64,000 nucleotides of DNA from the NCBI GenBank assembly GCA_913061475.1, contig CAJXUN010000002.1:1-64000 (forward strand). The letters are read 5' to 3'. The notes under the pieces are model-generated. The model saw only the letters and a program-made list of their open reading frames with translations. It had not been told where the DNA came from and made no database searches. This DNA comes from an uncultured Colwellia sp. (lineage in GTDB: Bacteria; Pseudomonadota; Gammaproteobacteria; Enterobacterales; Alteromonadaceae). Made by a program: the position numbers and the translations under genes. Shown one piece after another: positions 49,406 through 58,938 of the stretch (positions are counted from its first letter, which is position 1; every line of letters begins with the position of its first letter).

Positions 49406-50287
49406 ATGTTGAGTAATAAATCATATATATTTATAGCGATATTTATTTTTATAGCCAGTGTGGCTAGCTATTTTTTTAGTTTAGCGTCATCGGACAATCG
49501 TCAAATGAACGTGCAGTTGCTCTGGCAGGGTGAAAAAATAGGTTGCCAAGCAGCCTTTAATGCTCATACAGGAAGTAAAACTTGGTTTATAGAGCAATTG
49601 CAATTCTTTATTAGTGATGTTGAGTTTCACTCTGAGCATTTAGGTTGGCAGAAAGCTATGTTAAATAACACAGCTTTTCAGGCAAATAATACCGTTTTAC
49701 TCGGCACAAATTGTCGAGATACTCAGCATAAAAATGGCGCTAGAAATACCGATAATTGGGCGGTAGATTTTCAAACTACGGTATTAATGAATAATGCTAG
49801 CCGTATTCGTTTTACGCTAGGTGTGCCTTTTGAGGTAAATCATTTAAATCCTATTCACCAACCTAGCCCACTAAATTTATCTTCTATGTTCTGGGTTTGG
49901 CAAACCGGTCACAAATTTATGCGGATAGAGCTTGCGACGAATAATGAACAGTGGTTATTTCATTTAGGCTCTACGGGATGCCAATCAACAAGTGTTATGC
50001 GCCCACCCAAACAACAGTGTCGTTACCCTAATCGCTTTACATTTGACTTACCTATTACTGAGCAAAATGACGGTGATTTATGGTTGAATATGGATTTAGC
50101 AGCCTTGTTGAGTAATGTAGATTTAAGTGCCTTATCTAGCTGCCAATCAGAGCACGATAATATTCGTTGTCAGCAATTATTGACTAACTTATCCGTTGGA
50201 AATACAAATGCGCCTGTCATAACACAGTCCAGCGTATTTAACGCTATTAAAACTAAGGATATGAATCAAGGAACTGATGTTGAATAA
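49406..50287 (+). CDS. MbnP-like protein (metallo-mystery pair four-Cys protein)
   Basis: The 293-residue protein has an N-terminal membrane or signal helix (residues about 7-27). The MbnP pattern follows: QLLWQGEKIGCQAAF, WFIEQLQFFISDVEF, LGTNCRDT, FTLGVPFEVNHLNPI, MFWVWQTGHKFMRIEL, LGSTGCQST and QQCRYPNRF. Cysteines at 47, 103, 192 and 205 give the family's four-Cys motif; two more (246, 255) lie near the end. Characterised MbnP binds copper and has a tryptophan converted to kynurenine by its partner MbnH. AGGA precedes the ATG. It overlaps the mbnH-like gene by 11 bases, so the pair is coupled. Confidence 0.88.
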   Translation: MLSNKSYIFIAIFIFIASVASYFFSLASSDNRQMNVQLLWQGEKIGCQAAFNAHTGSKTWFIEQLQFFISDVEFHSEHLGWQKAMLNNTAFQANNTVLLGTNCRDTQHKNGARNTDNWAVDFQTTVLMNNASRIRFTLGVPFEVNHLNPIHQPSPLNLSSMFWVWQTGHKFMRIELATNNEQWLFHLGSTGCQSTSVMRPPKQQCRYPNRFTFDLPITEQNDGDLWLNMDLAALLSNVDLSALSSCQSEHDNIRCQQLLTNLSVGNTNAPVITQSSVFNAIKTKDMNQGTDVE

Positions 50288-51401
50288 ATTTACCCGCACG
50301 GCAATTTACCTAACTTTAGTCTTGACGCTTTTAGGCTGTGATTCAGTAAAGAAGCGAGAAAATAACTATCAATGGCCGATTATTGCTGGCTTTCCAAAGC
50401 CACAAGTACCTGAAAATAATCCGATGAGTGCTGATAAGGTTGCGTTAGGCAAACAATTATTTTTTGATAAAAATTTATCATTTAATCAGCAACAATCATG
50501 TGAGTCATGTCATCTACAGGCCTTGGCTTTTTCAGAAAAGCTTAAAGTGTCAGTAGGCACAACAGGAGAAATGCATCGCCGCAATGCTCCAGCTTTAGTC
50601 AATATCGCCTACAACAAAACATTAACGTGGGCGCACGATGGTATCACCACCCTAGAACGGCAAATTCTATTACCAATGTTTGGAGAATCTCCTGTTGAAC
50701 TTGGTATCACTGGCCATGAAGCTGAAGTGTTAGCCCGATTTAATAATCCGGCTTATCAAAAGTTGTTCAAACGAGCATTCGAAGACCAAGCGTTGAGTTT
50801 TGAGCTGATAGTGAAAGCGTTAGCAAGTTATGTTCGAAGCTTAATTTCATTAAATTCACCTTTCGATCGCTATGCTTATCATGGCGACGACAATGCTATT
50901 TCTGCGTCGGCTATTCGTGGTATGAACTTGTTTTTTTCTGAGCGCTTAGAGTGTCATCACTGCCACGGTGGTTTTAACTTTACCCAATCAACGGGTCATG
51001 AACAGCAATTGATTGATCGTAGGCCGTTTCATAATACCGGTCTATACAATGTAAACAATAGTGGCGACTATCCTAAAGTAGATATTGGTTTGGCTGAAAT
51101 ATCGACTTTACCTAAAGATAATGGCCGTTTTAGAGCGCCGACATTACGAAATATTCAATATAGCAGCCCTTATATGCATGACGGTAGTGTCGCAACATTG
51201 TCAGAAGTTATTGATATCTATGCTGCCGGTGGCCGTAATATTGAGCATGGGCAGTATCAAGGCGATGGTCGTGTTAATCCACTTAAAAGCCAGTTTATTA
51301 AAGGTTTTTTGCTAACGGCTGAAGAGAAGCAAGACTTATTAGAGTTTTTACATACCCTGACAGATGAAGAGTTTCTAACGACAGAGAAACATCGACTCTA
51401 G
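50277..51401 (+). CDS. MbnH-like diheme c-type cytochrome (BthA/CCP family)
   Basis: The 374-residue protein carries two c-type haem sites, CESCH (Cys75-His79) and CHHCH (Cys226-His230). It has the diheme peroxidase-like framework (VALGKQLFFDKNLSFNQQQS, RRNAPALVNIAYNKTLTWAHDG, LRNIQYSSPYMHDGSVATL). MbnH enzymes use a bis-Fe(IV) state to oxidise a tryptophan of MbnP. The N-terminus ends LTLLGCDS, a lipobox with Cys21, so this protein may be a lipoprotein rather than soluble. AAGGA lies six bases before the ATG. It is coupled to the MbnP-like gene. Confidence 0.9.
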   Translation: MLNKFTRTAIYLTLVLTLLGCDSVKKRENNYQWPIIAGFPKPQVPENNPMSADKVALGKQLFFDKNLSFNQQQSCESCHLQALAFSEKLKVSVGTTGEMHRRNAPALVNIAYNKTLTWAHDGITTLERQILLPMFGESPVELGITGHEAEVLARFNNPAYQKLFKRAFEDQALSFELIVKALASYVRSLISLNSPFDRYAYHGDDNAISASAIRGMNLFFSERLECHHCHGGFNFTQSTGHEQQLIDRRPFHNTGLYNVNNSGDYPKVDIGLAEISTLPKDNGRFRAPTLRNIQYSSPYMHDGSVATLSEVIDIYAAGGRNIEHGQYQGDGRVNPLKSQFIKGFLLTAEEKQDLLEFLHTLTDEEFLTTEKHRL

Positions 51402-51415
51402 TCATTATAACTAAT

Positions 51416-51584
51416 CTGAACTCTGGATAAGCTATGTCCGTCAATGCCAAGATTTTTATCGTCTCAGCATTAAGCTTGCTACTAATAGCCTATTTGTATG
51501 CCTATGAAAATAAAAGCTTTATAACTTCATTCGCATATCCATTATCCATTATCCATTATCCATTATCCATTATCCAGAGTTCAG
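51416..51584. repeat. 15-bp inverted repeat pair enclosing 139 bp
   Basis: CTGAACTCTGGATAA at 51416-51430 is matched exactly in reverse complement at 51570-51584. The enclosed 139 bases contain most of the small ORF and the 7-bp repeats. It may be a MITE-like remnant or a long hairpin in the transcript. Confidence 0.75.
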
Positions 51585-51589
51585 GTTAA
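51434..51589 (+). CDS. Possible 51-residue single-span membrane protein
   Basis: An ATG opens a frame with one hydrophobic helix (AKIFIVSALSLLLIAYLYAY) followed by a polar stretch and a repeat-encoded tail (SIIHYPLSIIQSSG). No Shine-Dalgarno sequence is clear; GGATAAGCT is the nearest. It follows the mbnH-like gene by 32 bases on the same strand. The tail is produced by the 7-bp tandem repeat, so its length would change with repeat number. It may be a real small gene or a chance frame. Confidence 0.35.
   Translation: MSVNAKIFIVSALSLLLIAYLYAYENKSFITSFAYPLSIIHYPLSIIQSSG
51541..51575. repeat. 7-bp tandem repeat (ATTATCC)x5
   Basis: Five exact copies of ATTATCC follow an imperfect copy (CATATCC) at 51534-51540. 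Because seven is not a multiple of three, gain or loss of one unit would shift the small overlapping frame. Confidence 0.92.
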
Positions 51590-51640
51590 CTAACGTTGAG
51601 TATTAAATAATATATGCTTGATATAGAATTGATGGCAATA

Positions 51641-51670
51641 AAAAACCAGCTTAATTAAGCTGGTTTTTTT
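51641..51670. terminator. Bidirectional terminator between the mbnH-like gene and rpoD
   Basis: A perfect 28-base palindrome centred on CCAGCTTAATTAAGCTGG has A residues on the left and T residues on the right. It can end transcription of both converging units. Confidence 0.93.
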
Positions 51671-51706
51671 ATGTTTATAACAATGTACTTGTTATAGCCG
51701 TATCAC

Positions 51707-53545
51707 TTATTCGCCGTCTAAGAAACTTTTTAGTTGCTCAGAACGAGAAGGGTGGCGCAATTTACGTAATGCTTTTGCTTCAATTTGACGAATACGTTCT
51801 CGTGTTACATCAAACTGTTTACCCACTTCTTCCAAGGTATGATCGGTGTTCATATCGATACCAAAGCGCATTCTCAAAACTTTTGCTTCACGAGCTGTTA
51901 AACCAGCAAGTACTTCATGTGTCGCATCTTTTAAGTTTTCAGACGTTGCTGAGTCAACGGGTAATTCACCGCTACCATCTTCAATAAAGTCACCTAAGTG
52001 AGAATCTTCATCATCACCGATAGGCGTTTCCATTGAAATTGGCTCTTTAGCGATCTTTAACACTTTACGAATTTTGTCTTCCGGCATGATCATGCGTTCA
52101 GCTAATTCTTCAGGTGTTGGCTCGCGCCCCATTTCTTGTAACATTTGACGTGAGATACGATTAAGTTTGTTAATCGTTTCAATCATATGCACAGGAATAC
52201 GGATAGTACGAGCCTGATCGGCAATTGAACGAGTAATGGCTTGGCGAATCCACCATGTTGCATAAGTTGAGAACTTATAACCACGACGGTATTCAAATTT
52301 ATCAACCGCTTTCATTAAGCCGATGTTACCTTCTTGAATTAAATCCAAGAACTGTAAACCACGGTTAGTGTATTTTTTCGCAATTGAGATAACTAAACGT
52401 AAGTTAGCTTCAACCATTTCTTTTTTCGCACGACGAGCTTTTGCTTCGCCAATTGACATACGACGGTTAATGTCTTTTATGCCATGAACGTTAAGATAGG
52501 TTTCTTCTTCTAACATGTTCAGTTTATAGATACAGCGCTCAACATCTAATTCGATGTCAGACATTCTTTTAGAATGTGGCAGGCCAGCAGATTTTTGTTC
52601 ATCAAACCAATCTTTCGAGGTTTCATTACCTGGGAAAATTTTGATGAAAGTCGTTTTTGGCATACCAGCACCAACCACACAGTGTTTCATGATTAAGCGT
52701 TCTTGAACACGTAAACGGTCCATCACACTACGCATGTTTTTCACTAGGCGATCAAATACTTTTGGTACGATTCTAAATTCTTTAAATACTTCAGCTAAAG
52801 CGTCAATTGCAGCTTGTGCGTCGGCATGACCACGACCTTTAGCTTTAATTACACTATTGGCATGCTCGTATGCTGCACGTAAGGCAGTGAATTTTTCACG
52901 CGCTTCTTCAGGACAAGGACCGGTATCTTCTTCTTCCTCGTCTTCATCATCATCTGATTTATCTTCATCGGCTAAATCTTCTTTAGACAGTTCAGAGCCG
53001 ATGTGAGTAGCAGCAGCAGGAATTTCTTCATCTTCTGCATCAGGGTCTAAGAAACCAACGATAATATCGCTCAAGCGTACTTCTTCAGCCTCAAAATTAT
53101 CCCATTGCTCAAGCAAGTAATTAATTGCTGGTGGGTATTCAGAAACGCTGCGTTGTACTTCTTTGATACCTTCTTCGATGCGTTTGGCGATAACTATTTC
53201 GCCTTTACGTGTCAGTAGCTCTACGGTTCCCATTTCACGCATATACATACGTACTGGGTCTGTAGTGCGACCGATCTCACTTTCAACGGTAGCAAGTGCT
53301 TGTGCTGCAGCTTCAGCAGCATCTTCATCAGTATTGGCTTCACTCATCATTAACGTGTCGTTATCCGGTGCGTTTTCAAACACCTGAATACCCATGTCGT
53401 TAATCATTCGAATGATGTCTTCAACTTGATCGGAATCGATAATATCCTGAGGGAGATGATCGTTAACTTCTGCAAAAGTTAAATAACCTTGCTCTTTACC
53501 TTTGGTTATTAACTCTTTAAGTCTAGATTGTGGGGCTTGATCCAT
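51707..53545 (-). CDS. rpoD: RNA polymerase primary sigma factor (sigma-70)
   Basis: The 612-residue protein has region 1.1 ([21 protein letters not shown]), region 1.2 ([20 protein letters not shown]), an acidic non-conserved insert ([11 protein letters not shown]), region 2 ([39 protein letters not shown]), region 3 and region 4 ([20 protein letters not shown]). Length and order match E. coli sigma-70. It ends the rpsU-GatB/YqeY-dnaG-rpoD macromolecular-synthesis operon and lies about 140 bases after dnaG. Confidence 0.98.
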   Translation of the reverse strand: MDQAPQSRLKELITKGKEQGYLTFAEVNDHLPQDIIDSDQVEDIIRMINDMGIQVFENAPDNDTLMMSEANTDEDAAEAAAQALATVESEIGRTTDPVRMYMREMGTVELLTRKGEIVIAKRIEEGIKEVQRSVSEYPPAINYLLEQWDNFEAEEVRLSDIIVGFLDPDAEDEEIPAAATHIGSELSKEDLADEDKSDDDEDEEEEDTGPCPEEAREKFTALRAAYEHANSVIKAKGRGHADAQAAIDALAEVFKEFRIVPKVFDRLVKNMRSVMDRLRVQERLIMKHCVVGAGMPKTTFIKIFPGNETSKDWFDEQKSAGLPHSKRMSDIELDVERCIYKLNMLEEETYLNVHGIKDINRRMSIGEAKARRAKKEMVEANLRLVISIAKKYTNRGLQFLDLIQEGNIGLMKAVDKFEYRRGYKFSTYATWWIRQAITRSIADQARTIRIPVHMIETINKLNRISRQMLQEMGREPTPEELAERMIMPEDKIRKVLKIAKEPISMETPIGDDEDSHLGDFIEDGSGELPVDSATSENLKDATHEVLAGLTAREAKVLRMRFGIDMNTDHTLEEVGKQFDVTRERIRQIEAKALRKLRHPSRSEQLKSFLDGE

Positions 53546-53684
53546 TGACGAGTGTCCACCTATTTATGGCTATCAAAATTACAACAGTAAGCCGGAAATT
53601 ATAGCGAAATATTTGCTAAATTACCAGCGGTAAACTGTTCTTGTGTTTGTTAATTATATGCTGAAATAATTTCAACAATAAATA

Positions 53685-55457
53685 CTATTTCTGTTCGCTT
53701 AGTAGGCCATGTAATTCGCCTATTTCAATATTAGTCAGTCCAACCGTACGTTGTTTTTCAAACAGTTCATTGCAACGGTTTTCTAAAAACTTATTAAGAA
53801 AACTTTCTATGATATCTAGAAAGGTATTTTCAGCATTTTCAGCTTCAATATGATGCTCTATACACATAATTTTCTTTAACTGCTTTTCGGCTTCTTGACC
53901 TCTAAAGTGCTCAATTAACTGCGCACCATTTACCTTTGGGTTTTGCTTGCACAAGGCTAGCAAGGTATTTAGCAAAGGAATACCCGGCATATTCAATTCA
54001 CTTAAAATTGCTGGGTCGGGCAATATTTCTACTATATGGGGATGCTCGAGCAATAATGCAATAGCAAGTCTTATCGGTGTGATTTTTGTGCGTTTGGCTT
54101 TGGTAATATTTTCAGTGGCATTAGCGAAGTTTTTATGGAGTTTTTTTAATTGTATTTCGTTACTTGCACCAAACTGATTAGCTAACTTAGTGACAATGGC
54201 GTCCTTAAGATTACTTTCTGGAAGTTTAGCTAAATAAGGTTGGAAAGCACCAATAGCTGCGCCTTTTCCCTCAGGGGAGCTCATATTAATTTGGCTTAAT
54301 AAATGTTCAAACAAAAACTGTGATAAGGGGGTAGCATTATCTAATATTGTTTCAAACGCTGCCTGTCCTTGCTCTCTAATCATAGAGTCTGGATCTTGAC
54401 CATCGGGCAAGAAGACAAATTTTAGACTATAACCGTCTTGAATCATCGGCAGCGCATTGTCCATTGCACGCCAGGCAGCATCACGACCGGCACGGTCACC
54501 GTCATAGCAACAAATAACTTCTTTTACTGTTCGAAATAAGGTTTGCAGTTGTTCGGGCGTTGTCGCTGTGCCTAGGGAAGCAACGGCATAATCAACCCCA
54601 TGTTGTGCCAGTGCTACCACATCCATATAGCCTTCAACCACCACTAGCCGTGTTAATTGCTTATTAGCTTGTTTGGCTTCATACAGGCCGTATAGCTCTT
54701 GGCCTTTATGGTAGATACGCGTTTCAGGTGAGTTAAGGTATTTAGGCGTACCGTCTCCGAGTACGCGACCACCAAAACCTATCACCCGACCGCGTTTGTC
54801 GCGAATGGGAAATTGAATGCGGCCCCTAAAGCGATCATAAGGTTTGTTTTTATCACCTTGAATGGCCATGCCTAAATCGACAAGCTGCTGATTTATTTGG
54901 CCACTGCGGCCAAATACTTTCATCATACCATCCCAAGCATCACTGATATAGCCGATACCAAAGCGTTTGACTATTTCGCCACTTAAACCACGGCCTTTTA
55001 AATAGTCAATGGCAACATCTTTATCGGTGGCAACTTTTAATTGTTGTTGAAAGAAGCGGCTAATTTGCGCCATTAACTCATAGTCGTCTTGCTTTTGACT
55101 ATAAGCTTTTTGATCTTGTTTTTGTTGTGCAGGAGAGCGATTGTTTTGCTCGCGCGGCACATCCATATTGTAATAAGAGGCTAACTCTTCTATCGCATCT
55201 GGAAATTCTAAGCGCTCAAACTCCATCAAAAACGAAATAGCATTACCGTGTTCACCACAACCAAAGCAATGATAGAATTGTTTATCTTGGCTAACGCTAA
55301 AAGAAGGTGATTTTTCGGTATGAAAAGGGCAACAAGCTTGGTAATTTTTGCCGGCTTTTTTTAATGGTACGCGAGAATCTATTACTTCGACAATATCAGC
55401 TCGCGCTAATAAGTCATCAATAAACTGTCGAGGGATCATACCAGCCATAAACTTCAT
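53685..55457 (-). CDS. dnaG: DNA primase
   Basis: The 590-residue enzyme makes RNA primers for replication. It has the CHC2 zinc-binding domain (Cys43, His46, Cys64, Cys67), the RNA polymerase basic segment (FRGRIQFPIRDKRGRVIGFG), the TOPRIM fold (LVVVEGYMDVVALAQHG, CCYDGDRAGRDAAWRA) and a C-terminal DnaB-binding helical domain. The start is uncertain among three nearby in-frame ATGs. The outermost has GGAT upstream, while MAGMIPRQF, three codons in, best matches E. coli. It sits between the GatB/YqeY gene and rpoD. Confidence 0.97.
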   Translation of the reverse strand: MKFMAGMIPRQFIDDLLARADIVEVIDSRVPLKKAGKNYQACCPFHTEKSPSFSVSQDKQFYHCFGCGEHGNAISFLMEFERLEFPDAIEELASYYNMDVPREQNNRSPAQQKQDQKAYSQKQDDYELMAQISRFFQQQLKVATDKDVAIDYLKGRGLSGEIVKRFGIGYISDAWDGMMKVFGRSGQINQQLVDLGMAIQGDKNKPYDRFRGRIQFPIRDKRGRVIGFGGRVLGDGTPKYLNSPETRIYHKGQELYGLYEAKQANKQLTRLVVVEGYMDVVALAQHGVDYAVASLGTATTPEQLQTLFRTVKEVICCYDGDRAGRDAAWRAMDNALPMIQDGYSLKFVFLPDGQDPDSMIREQGQAAFETILDNATPLSQFLFEHLLSQINMSSPEGKGAAIGAFQPYLAKLPESNLKDAIVTKLANQFGASNEIQLKKLHKNFANATENITKAKRTKITPIRLAIALLLEHPHIVEILPDPAILSELNMPGIPLLNTLLALCKQNPKVNGAQLIEHFRGQEAEKQLKKIMCIEHHIEAENAENTFLDIIESFLNKFLENRCNELFEKQRTVGLTNIEIGELHGLLSEQK

Positions 55458-55526
55458 TACATCCAGAAAAATTCTATTTTACACAAATTAATTTGCTAAA
55501 GTAGTGGATTTTAATATGCTATTTAA

Positions 55527-55560
55527 AATAAAACCGCGAGGCCAAAGCTATCGCGGTTTA
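55527..55560 (-). terminator. Terminator-like hairpin between the GatB/YqeY gene and dnaG
   Basis: Read on the minus strand, AAACCGCGA and TCGCGGTTT form a 9-base stem with an 11-base loop followed by TTATTTT. It recalls the partial terminator known ahead of dnaG in the E. coli operon, which would reduce dnaG relative to rpsU expression. Confidence 0.7.
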
Positions 55561-55599
55561 TATACTTCAATGAACATTGAAGTTCAAAAGGAAGATTAA

Positions 55600-56046
55600 C
55601 TAACTGTTTAAAGTTGCTCTAACTTGGCCGCTAACTGCGCCCATGTCGGCTTTACCTTGCATTAATGGTTTTAACACCGCCATTACTTTGCCCATATCAG
55701 CCATTGAGGTGGCACCGGTGTTGGTAATAGTATTTGCAATCAATCGGTTAATTTCATCTGTAGATAATGGCTGCGGGAGAAAATCTTCTAAAGCGACAAT
55801 TTCAGCAGCTTCTTTAGCTGCTAATTCATCGCGACCACCTTCAGTAAACATTTTGATAGATTCTTTGCGTTGTTTAACCATTTTGGTTAACAAAACAATG
55901 ATGTTCTCATCAGTTGCTTCTGTATTGTGATCAATTTCTGCCTGCTTTATCGCAGATATTGCCATACGAATTACGCCAAGACGAAGTTTGTCTTTGGCAC
56001 GCATGGCATTTTTCATTTCATCTTTAAGTTGGCTAAGTAGACTCAT
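55600..56046 (-). CDS. GatB/YqeY domain-containing protein
   Basis: The 148-residue helical protein matches the YqeY family (LKDEMKNAMRAKDKLRLGVIRM, LLTKMVKQRKESIKMFTEGGRDELA, MADMGKVMAVLKPLMQGKADM). The family shares the tail domain of the GatB amidotransferase subunit, and a role in charging or handling tRNA is presumed but not proven. It lies between rpsU and dnaG, its usual place in many Gammaproteobacteria, 52 bases after rpsU. Confidence 0.95.
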   Translation of the reverse strand: MSLLSQLKDEMKNAMRAKDKLRLGVIRMAISAIKQAEIDHNTEATDENIIVLLTKMVKQRKESIKMFTEGGRDELAAKEAAEIVALEDFLPQPLSTDEINRLIANTITNTGATSMADMGKVMAVLKPLMQGKADMGAVSGQVRATLNS

Positions 56047-56098
56047 GATTATATTACTCTTAAGTTAACTCAGTTGACCTAGAATTTACTAAGGGGTC

Positions 56099-56314
56099 TT
56101 AGTACATGCGAACGCGACGAGCGTTCTCACGAGAAACTTTTTTAGCTGCACGTTTAACTGCTGCTGCTTTCTTACGCTTACGTTCCCAAGTTGGCTTTTC
56201 GTAAGATTCGCGACGGCGAACTTCAGAAAGGATACCTGCTTTTTCACATGAACGTTTGAAACGACGTAATGCAACGTCAAATGGTTCGTTTTCTCTTACT
56301 TTAATTACTGGCAT
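56099..56314 (-). CDS. rpsU: 30S ribosomal protein S21
   Basis: The 71-residue basic protein begins [20 protein letters not shown] and ends [17 protein letters not shown], the S21 signature. It takes part in translation initiation on the small subunit. It is the first gene of the macromolecular-synthesis operon and is divergent from tsaD. Confidence 0.98.
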   Translation of the reverse strand: MPVIKVRENEPFDVALRRFKRSCEKAGILSEVRRRESYEKPTWERKRKKAAAVKRAAKKVSRENARRVRMY

Positions 56315-56699
56315 GTACTGTTTTACCTTAGTTAGAAATCTATATTAAATCGGTGTCTGATTTCAGCTAAATAGCCTCATCTTCACCCACTCTATTAAAA
56401 ATTGGTGCGGTATTCTAATGCTAACACCTTAGTAATGTAAAGTAGTAATCACTATTTCACGGAGTTTTGTGCTGATTGTTGTGTAAATGTTAATTGTGGT
56501 GGGTAGCGCGCTGCTTATAATACTCATTTATTTTGCTAATTTGTTGCTAGCCGAATATTTTAATCACCTTTTATAGACTATAAATTGAAAGTTGCTTGCT
56601 CCGTAGGTAAAATCATCGGCCACGTACGACTTGCTTATTTCATATGGGTAACGAGTAATCCGCTTATATTTGGTAAAACGGCTAGGTAAATAAAAAACT
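56315..56699. other. Divergent promoter region between rpsU and tsaD
   Basis: These 385 bases separate two divergent housekeeping genes, as in E. coli. They should hold promoters for both. I see no ORF, RNA gene or repeat and cannot assign exact promoter boxes. Confidence 0.5.
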
Positions 56700-57749
56700 A
56701 TGCGAATTTTAGGTATTGAAACTTCTTGTGATGAAACCGGTATTGCTATCTATGATGATGGCCAGGCGGATCTGCCAGAAGGTATAGTTGCACATCGATT
56801 ATATAGTCAAATTGCCGTTCATGCGGATTATGGTGGCGTAGTGCCCGAGCTAGCATCACGTGATCATGTACGTAAAACCATTCCGTTAATTAAAGAGGTG
56901 CTCGCTGAGGCTAATTTAACGCCGGCCGACTTAGATGGCGTTGCTTATACGGCAGGGCCAGGTTTGGTTGGTGCTTTGCTTGTCGGGTGTTCAATTGGTC
57001 GCAGTTTAGCCTATGGCTGGAATTTACCTGCGGTACCTGTTCATCATATGGAAGGGCATTTATTGGCGCCTATGCTCGAAGAAAATGTGCCAGACTTTCC
57101 GTTTGTTGCTTTATTAGTGTCAGGCGGTCATACCATGCTAGTTCGTGTAGATGGTATTGGTCATTATGAGTTACTGGGCGAATCTGTCGATGATGCCGCA
57201 GGTGAAGCTTTTGATAAAACAGCTAAGTTACTAGGACTTGATTATCCTGGCGGACCCGTATTAGCTAAGATGGCTGAAAGTGGACGAAAAGGGCGTTTTA
57301 AGTTTCCACGGCCAATGACTGATAGACCCGGCTTAGATTTTAGTTTTAGTGGCTTAAAGACGTCAGCGGCAAATACTATTCGCAAAGAGAGCAGTGAACA
57401 ATTGACTCCTGAGCAAAAAGCACAAACACAGGCTGATATTGCTTATGCATTTCAAGAAGCTGTGGTCGATACCTTGGCAATAAAATGTAAACGGGCGCTG
57501 AAACAGTGCGAGTTAAATCGCTTAGTGATTGCGGGTGGTGTTAGCGCGAACACGGCTTTGAGAGAAAAGTTAGCTGAAATTACTAAAAAGCTAGGTGGTG
57601 AAGTTTTCTATCCAAGACCTGAATTTTGTACGGATAACGGTGCCATGATTGCCTACGCAGGCTTACAGCGTTTAAAAGCCGGTGTTGATACAGACTTGAC
57701 CTTTAAGGCCACACCACGCTGGCCGTTAGACACTTTAGAACCAATATAG
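56700..57749 (+). CDS. tsaD: tRNA N6-adenosine threonylcarbamoyltransferase
   Basis: The 349-residue enzyme transfers the threonylcarbamoyl group to A37 of ANN-decoding tRNAs with TsaB and TsaE. Key signatures are [31 protein letters not shown], the metal-binding HHMEGH (His116, His120), [29 protein letters not shown] and [13 protein letters not shown] with a later metal-binding [13 protein letters not shown]. It is divergent from rpsU and converges on plsY with a 15-base gap. Confidence 0.98.
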   Translation: MRILGIETSCDETGIAIYDDGQADLPEGIVAHRLYSQIAVHADYGGVVPELASRDHVRKTIPLIKEVLAEANLTPADLDGVAYTAGPGLVGALLVGCSIGRSLAYGWNLPAVPVHHMEGHLLAPMLEENVPDFPFVALLVSGGHTMLVRVDGIGHYELLGESVDDAAGEAFDKTAKLLGLDYPGGPVLAKMAESGRKGRFKFPRPMTDRPGLDFSFSGLKTSAANTIRKESSEQLTPEQKAQTQADIAYAFQEAVVDTLAIKCKRALKQCELNRLVIAGGVSANTALREKLAEITKKLGGEVFYPRPEFCTDNGAMIAYAGLQRLKAGVDTDLTFKATPRWPLDTLEPI

Positions 57750-57764
57750 CTCGAAGGTGTAATA

Positions 57765-58352
57765 TTACTTTTTGCTGAAGGTGATTTTAGGTTCTTTACC
57801 TTGCAGTAACCTAATAATATTCTCTTTATGCCGAAAGATAATCAACCCGGATAGCATTAATACCGGATAGACATAAATAGGTTTTAATAACCAAGTATAT
57901 AGTGGTGCCATTGATACAGTAACAATGGCAGCCAAACTTGAATAGCGGGTGACTTTCGCAACGAGTAACCAAGTTATAATCAATAGCCCGCCTAAATCTA
58001 AGCCTATTGGAAGCAATACACCAAAAGCTGTCGCAACGGCCTTTCCGCCACTGAAATTAAAAAATACTGGGTACATATGCCCCAAACAAGCCGCGACAGC
58101 AATGATGCCTAAGTATACCGGCTCTAAGCCTAAGAAGTAGCCTCCCCATACCGGTAAGGTGCCTTTTAATACATCAAAAAGCAGCACTGAAGCAGCAACA
58201 TATTTGTTGCTTATGCGCAGTACATTTGTCGCACCAGGGTTGTTTGAGCCTGCTGAGCGAGGATCAGGTAAATTCAGTAACTTACAAAGTAAAATGGCAC
58301 TCGAAATTGAACCTACTAAGTAAGCCAATACAACCATTAGAAATGTTATCAA
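57765..58352 (-). CDS. plsY: Acyl-phosphate glycerol-3-phosphate acyltransferase
   Basis: The 195-residue membrane enzyme performs the first acylation of phospholipid synthesis using acyl-phosphate. It has five or so membrane helices and the three family motifs: [15 protein letters not shown] followed by [37 protein letters not shown] and [17 protein letters not shown]. The start is uncertain: a TTG with GGG upstream, or an ATG five codons in without a clear ribosome binding site. It is convergent with tsaD, as in many relatives. Confidence 0.95.
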   Translation of the reverse strand: MITFLMVVLAYLVGSISSAILLCKLLNLPDPRSAGSNNPGATNVLRISNKYVAASVLLFDVLKGTLPVWGGYFLGLEPVYLGIIAVAACLGHMYPVFFNFSGGKAVATAFGVLLPIGLDLGGLLIITWLLVAKVTRYSSLAAIVTVSMAPLYTWLLKPIYVYPVLMLSGLIIFRHKENIIRLLQGKEPKITFSKK

Positions 58353-58566
58353 TAAACCCGTGATACTCAGTTCCTTTATAAAGCTATGTTCTGTAAAAAG
58401 TATAAAAACAATTTTTCTTTACAGCTTTTTCTCATTGTAGCGCGTTGATTACTAGTTTTTCTAGACCTGCACAGGTAAACTCGCCATTTATTTTGTAAAT
58501 CGACTAATGGTGATTGTTTGTACTATTTCGATTAGTGCGATAGCAAACCAGATAAAGGGTTTTAGT

Positions 58567-58938
58567 GTGGATAAAGTCTATATTGAAGGTTTAACCTTTC
58601 AGACAACGATTGGTTTTTACCCGTGGGAAAAAGAAATAAAGCAAAAGCTTGTCGTCGATCTCGCAATGGGCTGGGATATAGCACAAGCTGCAGAAAATGA
58701 TGAGTTAGCTAAAACTCTTGATTACGCTGCAATTTCTGAGGCCGTGGTCGAATTTGCTAATGCTAATCCCGTTGACTTAATTGAAACACTTGCCGAACGT
58801 ATCGCGACATTCCTTATCGCTGAATATCAAATTCCTTGGTTGCGTTTAAAGCTAATGAAACCAACGGCGGTTCATAATGCCACAACCGTTGGTGTTGAAA
58901 TTGAGCGTGGTAGCCAGCTAACAGATCAAGCATTGTAA
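58567..58938 (+). CDS. folB: Dihydroneopterin aldolase
   Basis: The 123-residue enzyme converts dihydroneopterin to hydroxymethyl-dihydropterin in folate synthesis. It shows VYIEGLTFQTTIGFYPWEKEIKQ at the start, LDYAAISEAV and LIETLAERIA with the catalytic Glu, and LMKPTAVHNATTVGVEIER. The start is GTG with AAAGGG upstream; the frame runs 20 codons further back but the added residues do not fit the family. The stop overlaps the folK start by one base. Confidence 0.95.
   Translation: MDKVYIEGLTFQTTIGFYPWEKEIKQKLVVDLAMGWDIAQAAENDELAKTLDYAAISEAVVEFANANPVDLIETLAERIATFLIAEYQIPWLRLKLMKPTAVHNATTVGVEIERGSQLTDQAL

Larger units (their letters stand above)
51402..51706. other. Intergenic region between the mbnH-like gene and rpoD
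   Basis: These 305 bases hold a tiny ORF, a 15-base inverted repeat pair, a 7-bp tandem repeat and a bidirectional terminator, each listed separately. Confidence 0.6.

Noticed and set aside
51541-51575. Short regular repeats considered as a CRISPR array
   Set aside because: The unit is seven bases with no spacers, and no cas genes are present. No CRISPR array was seen anywhere in the window.
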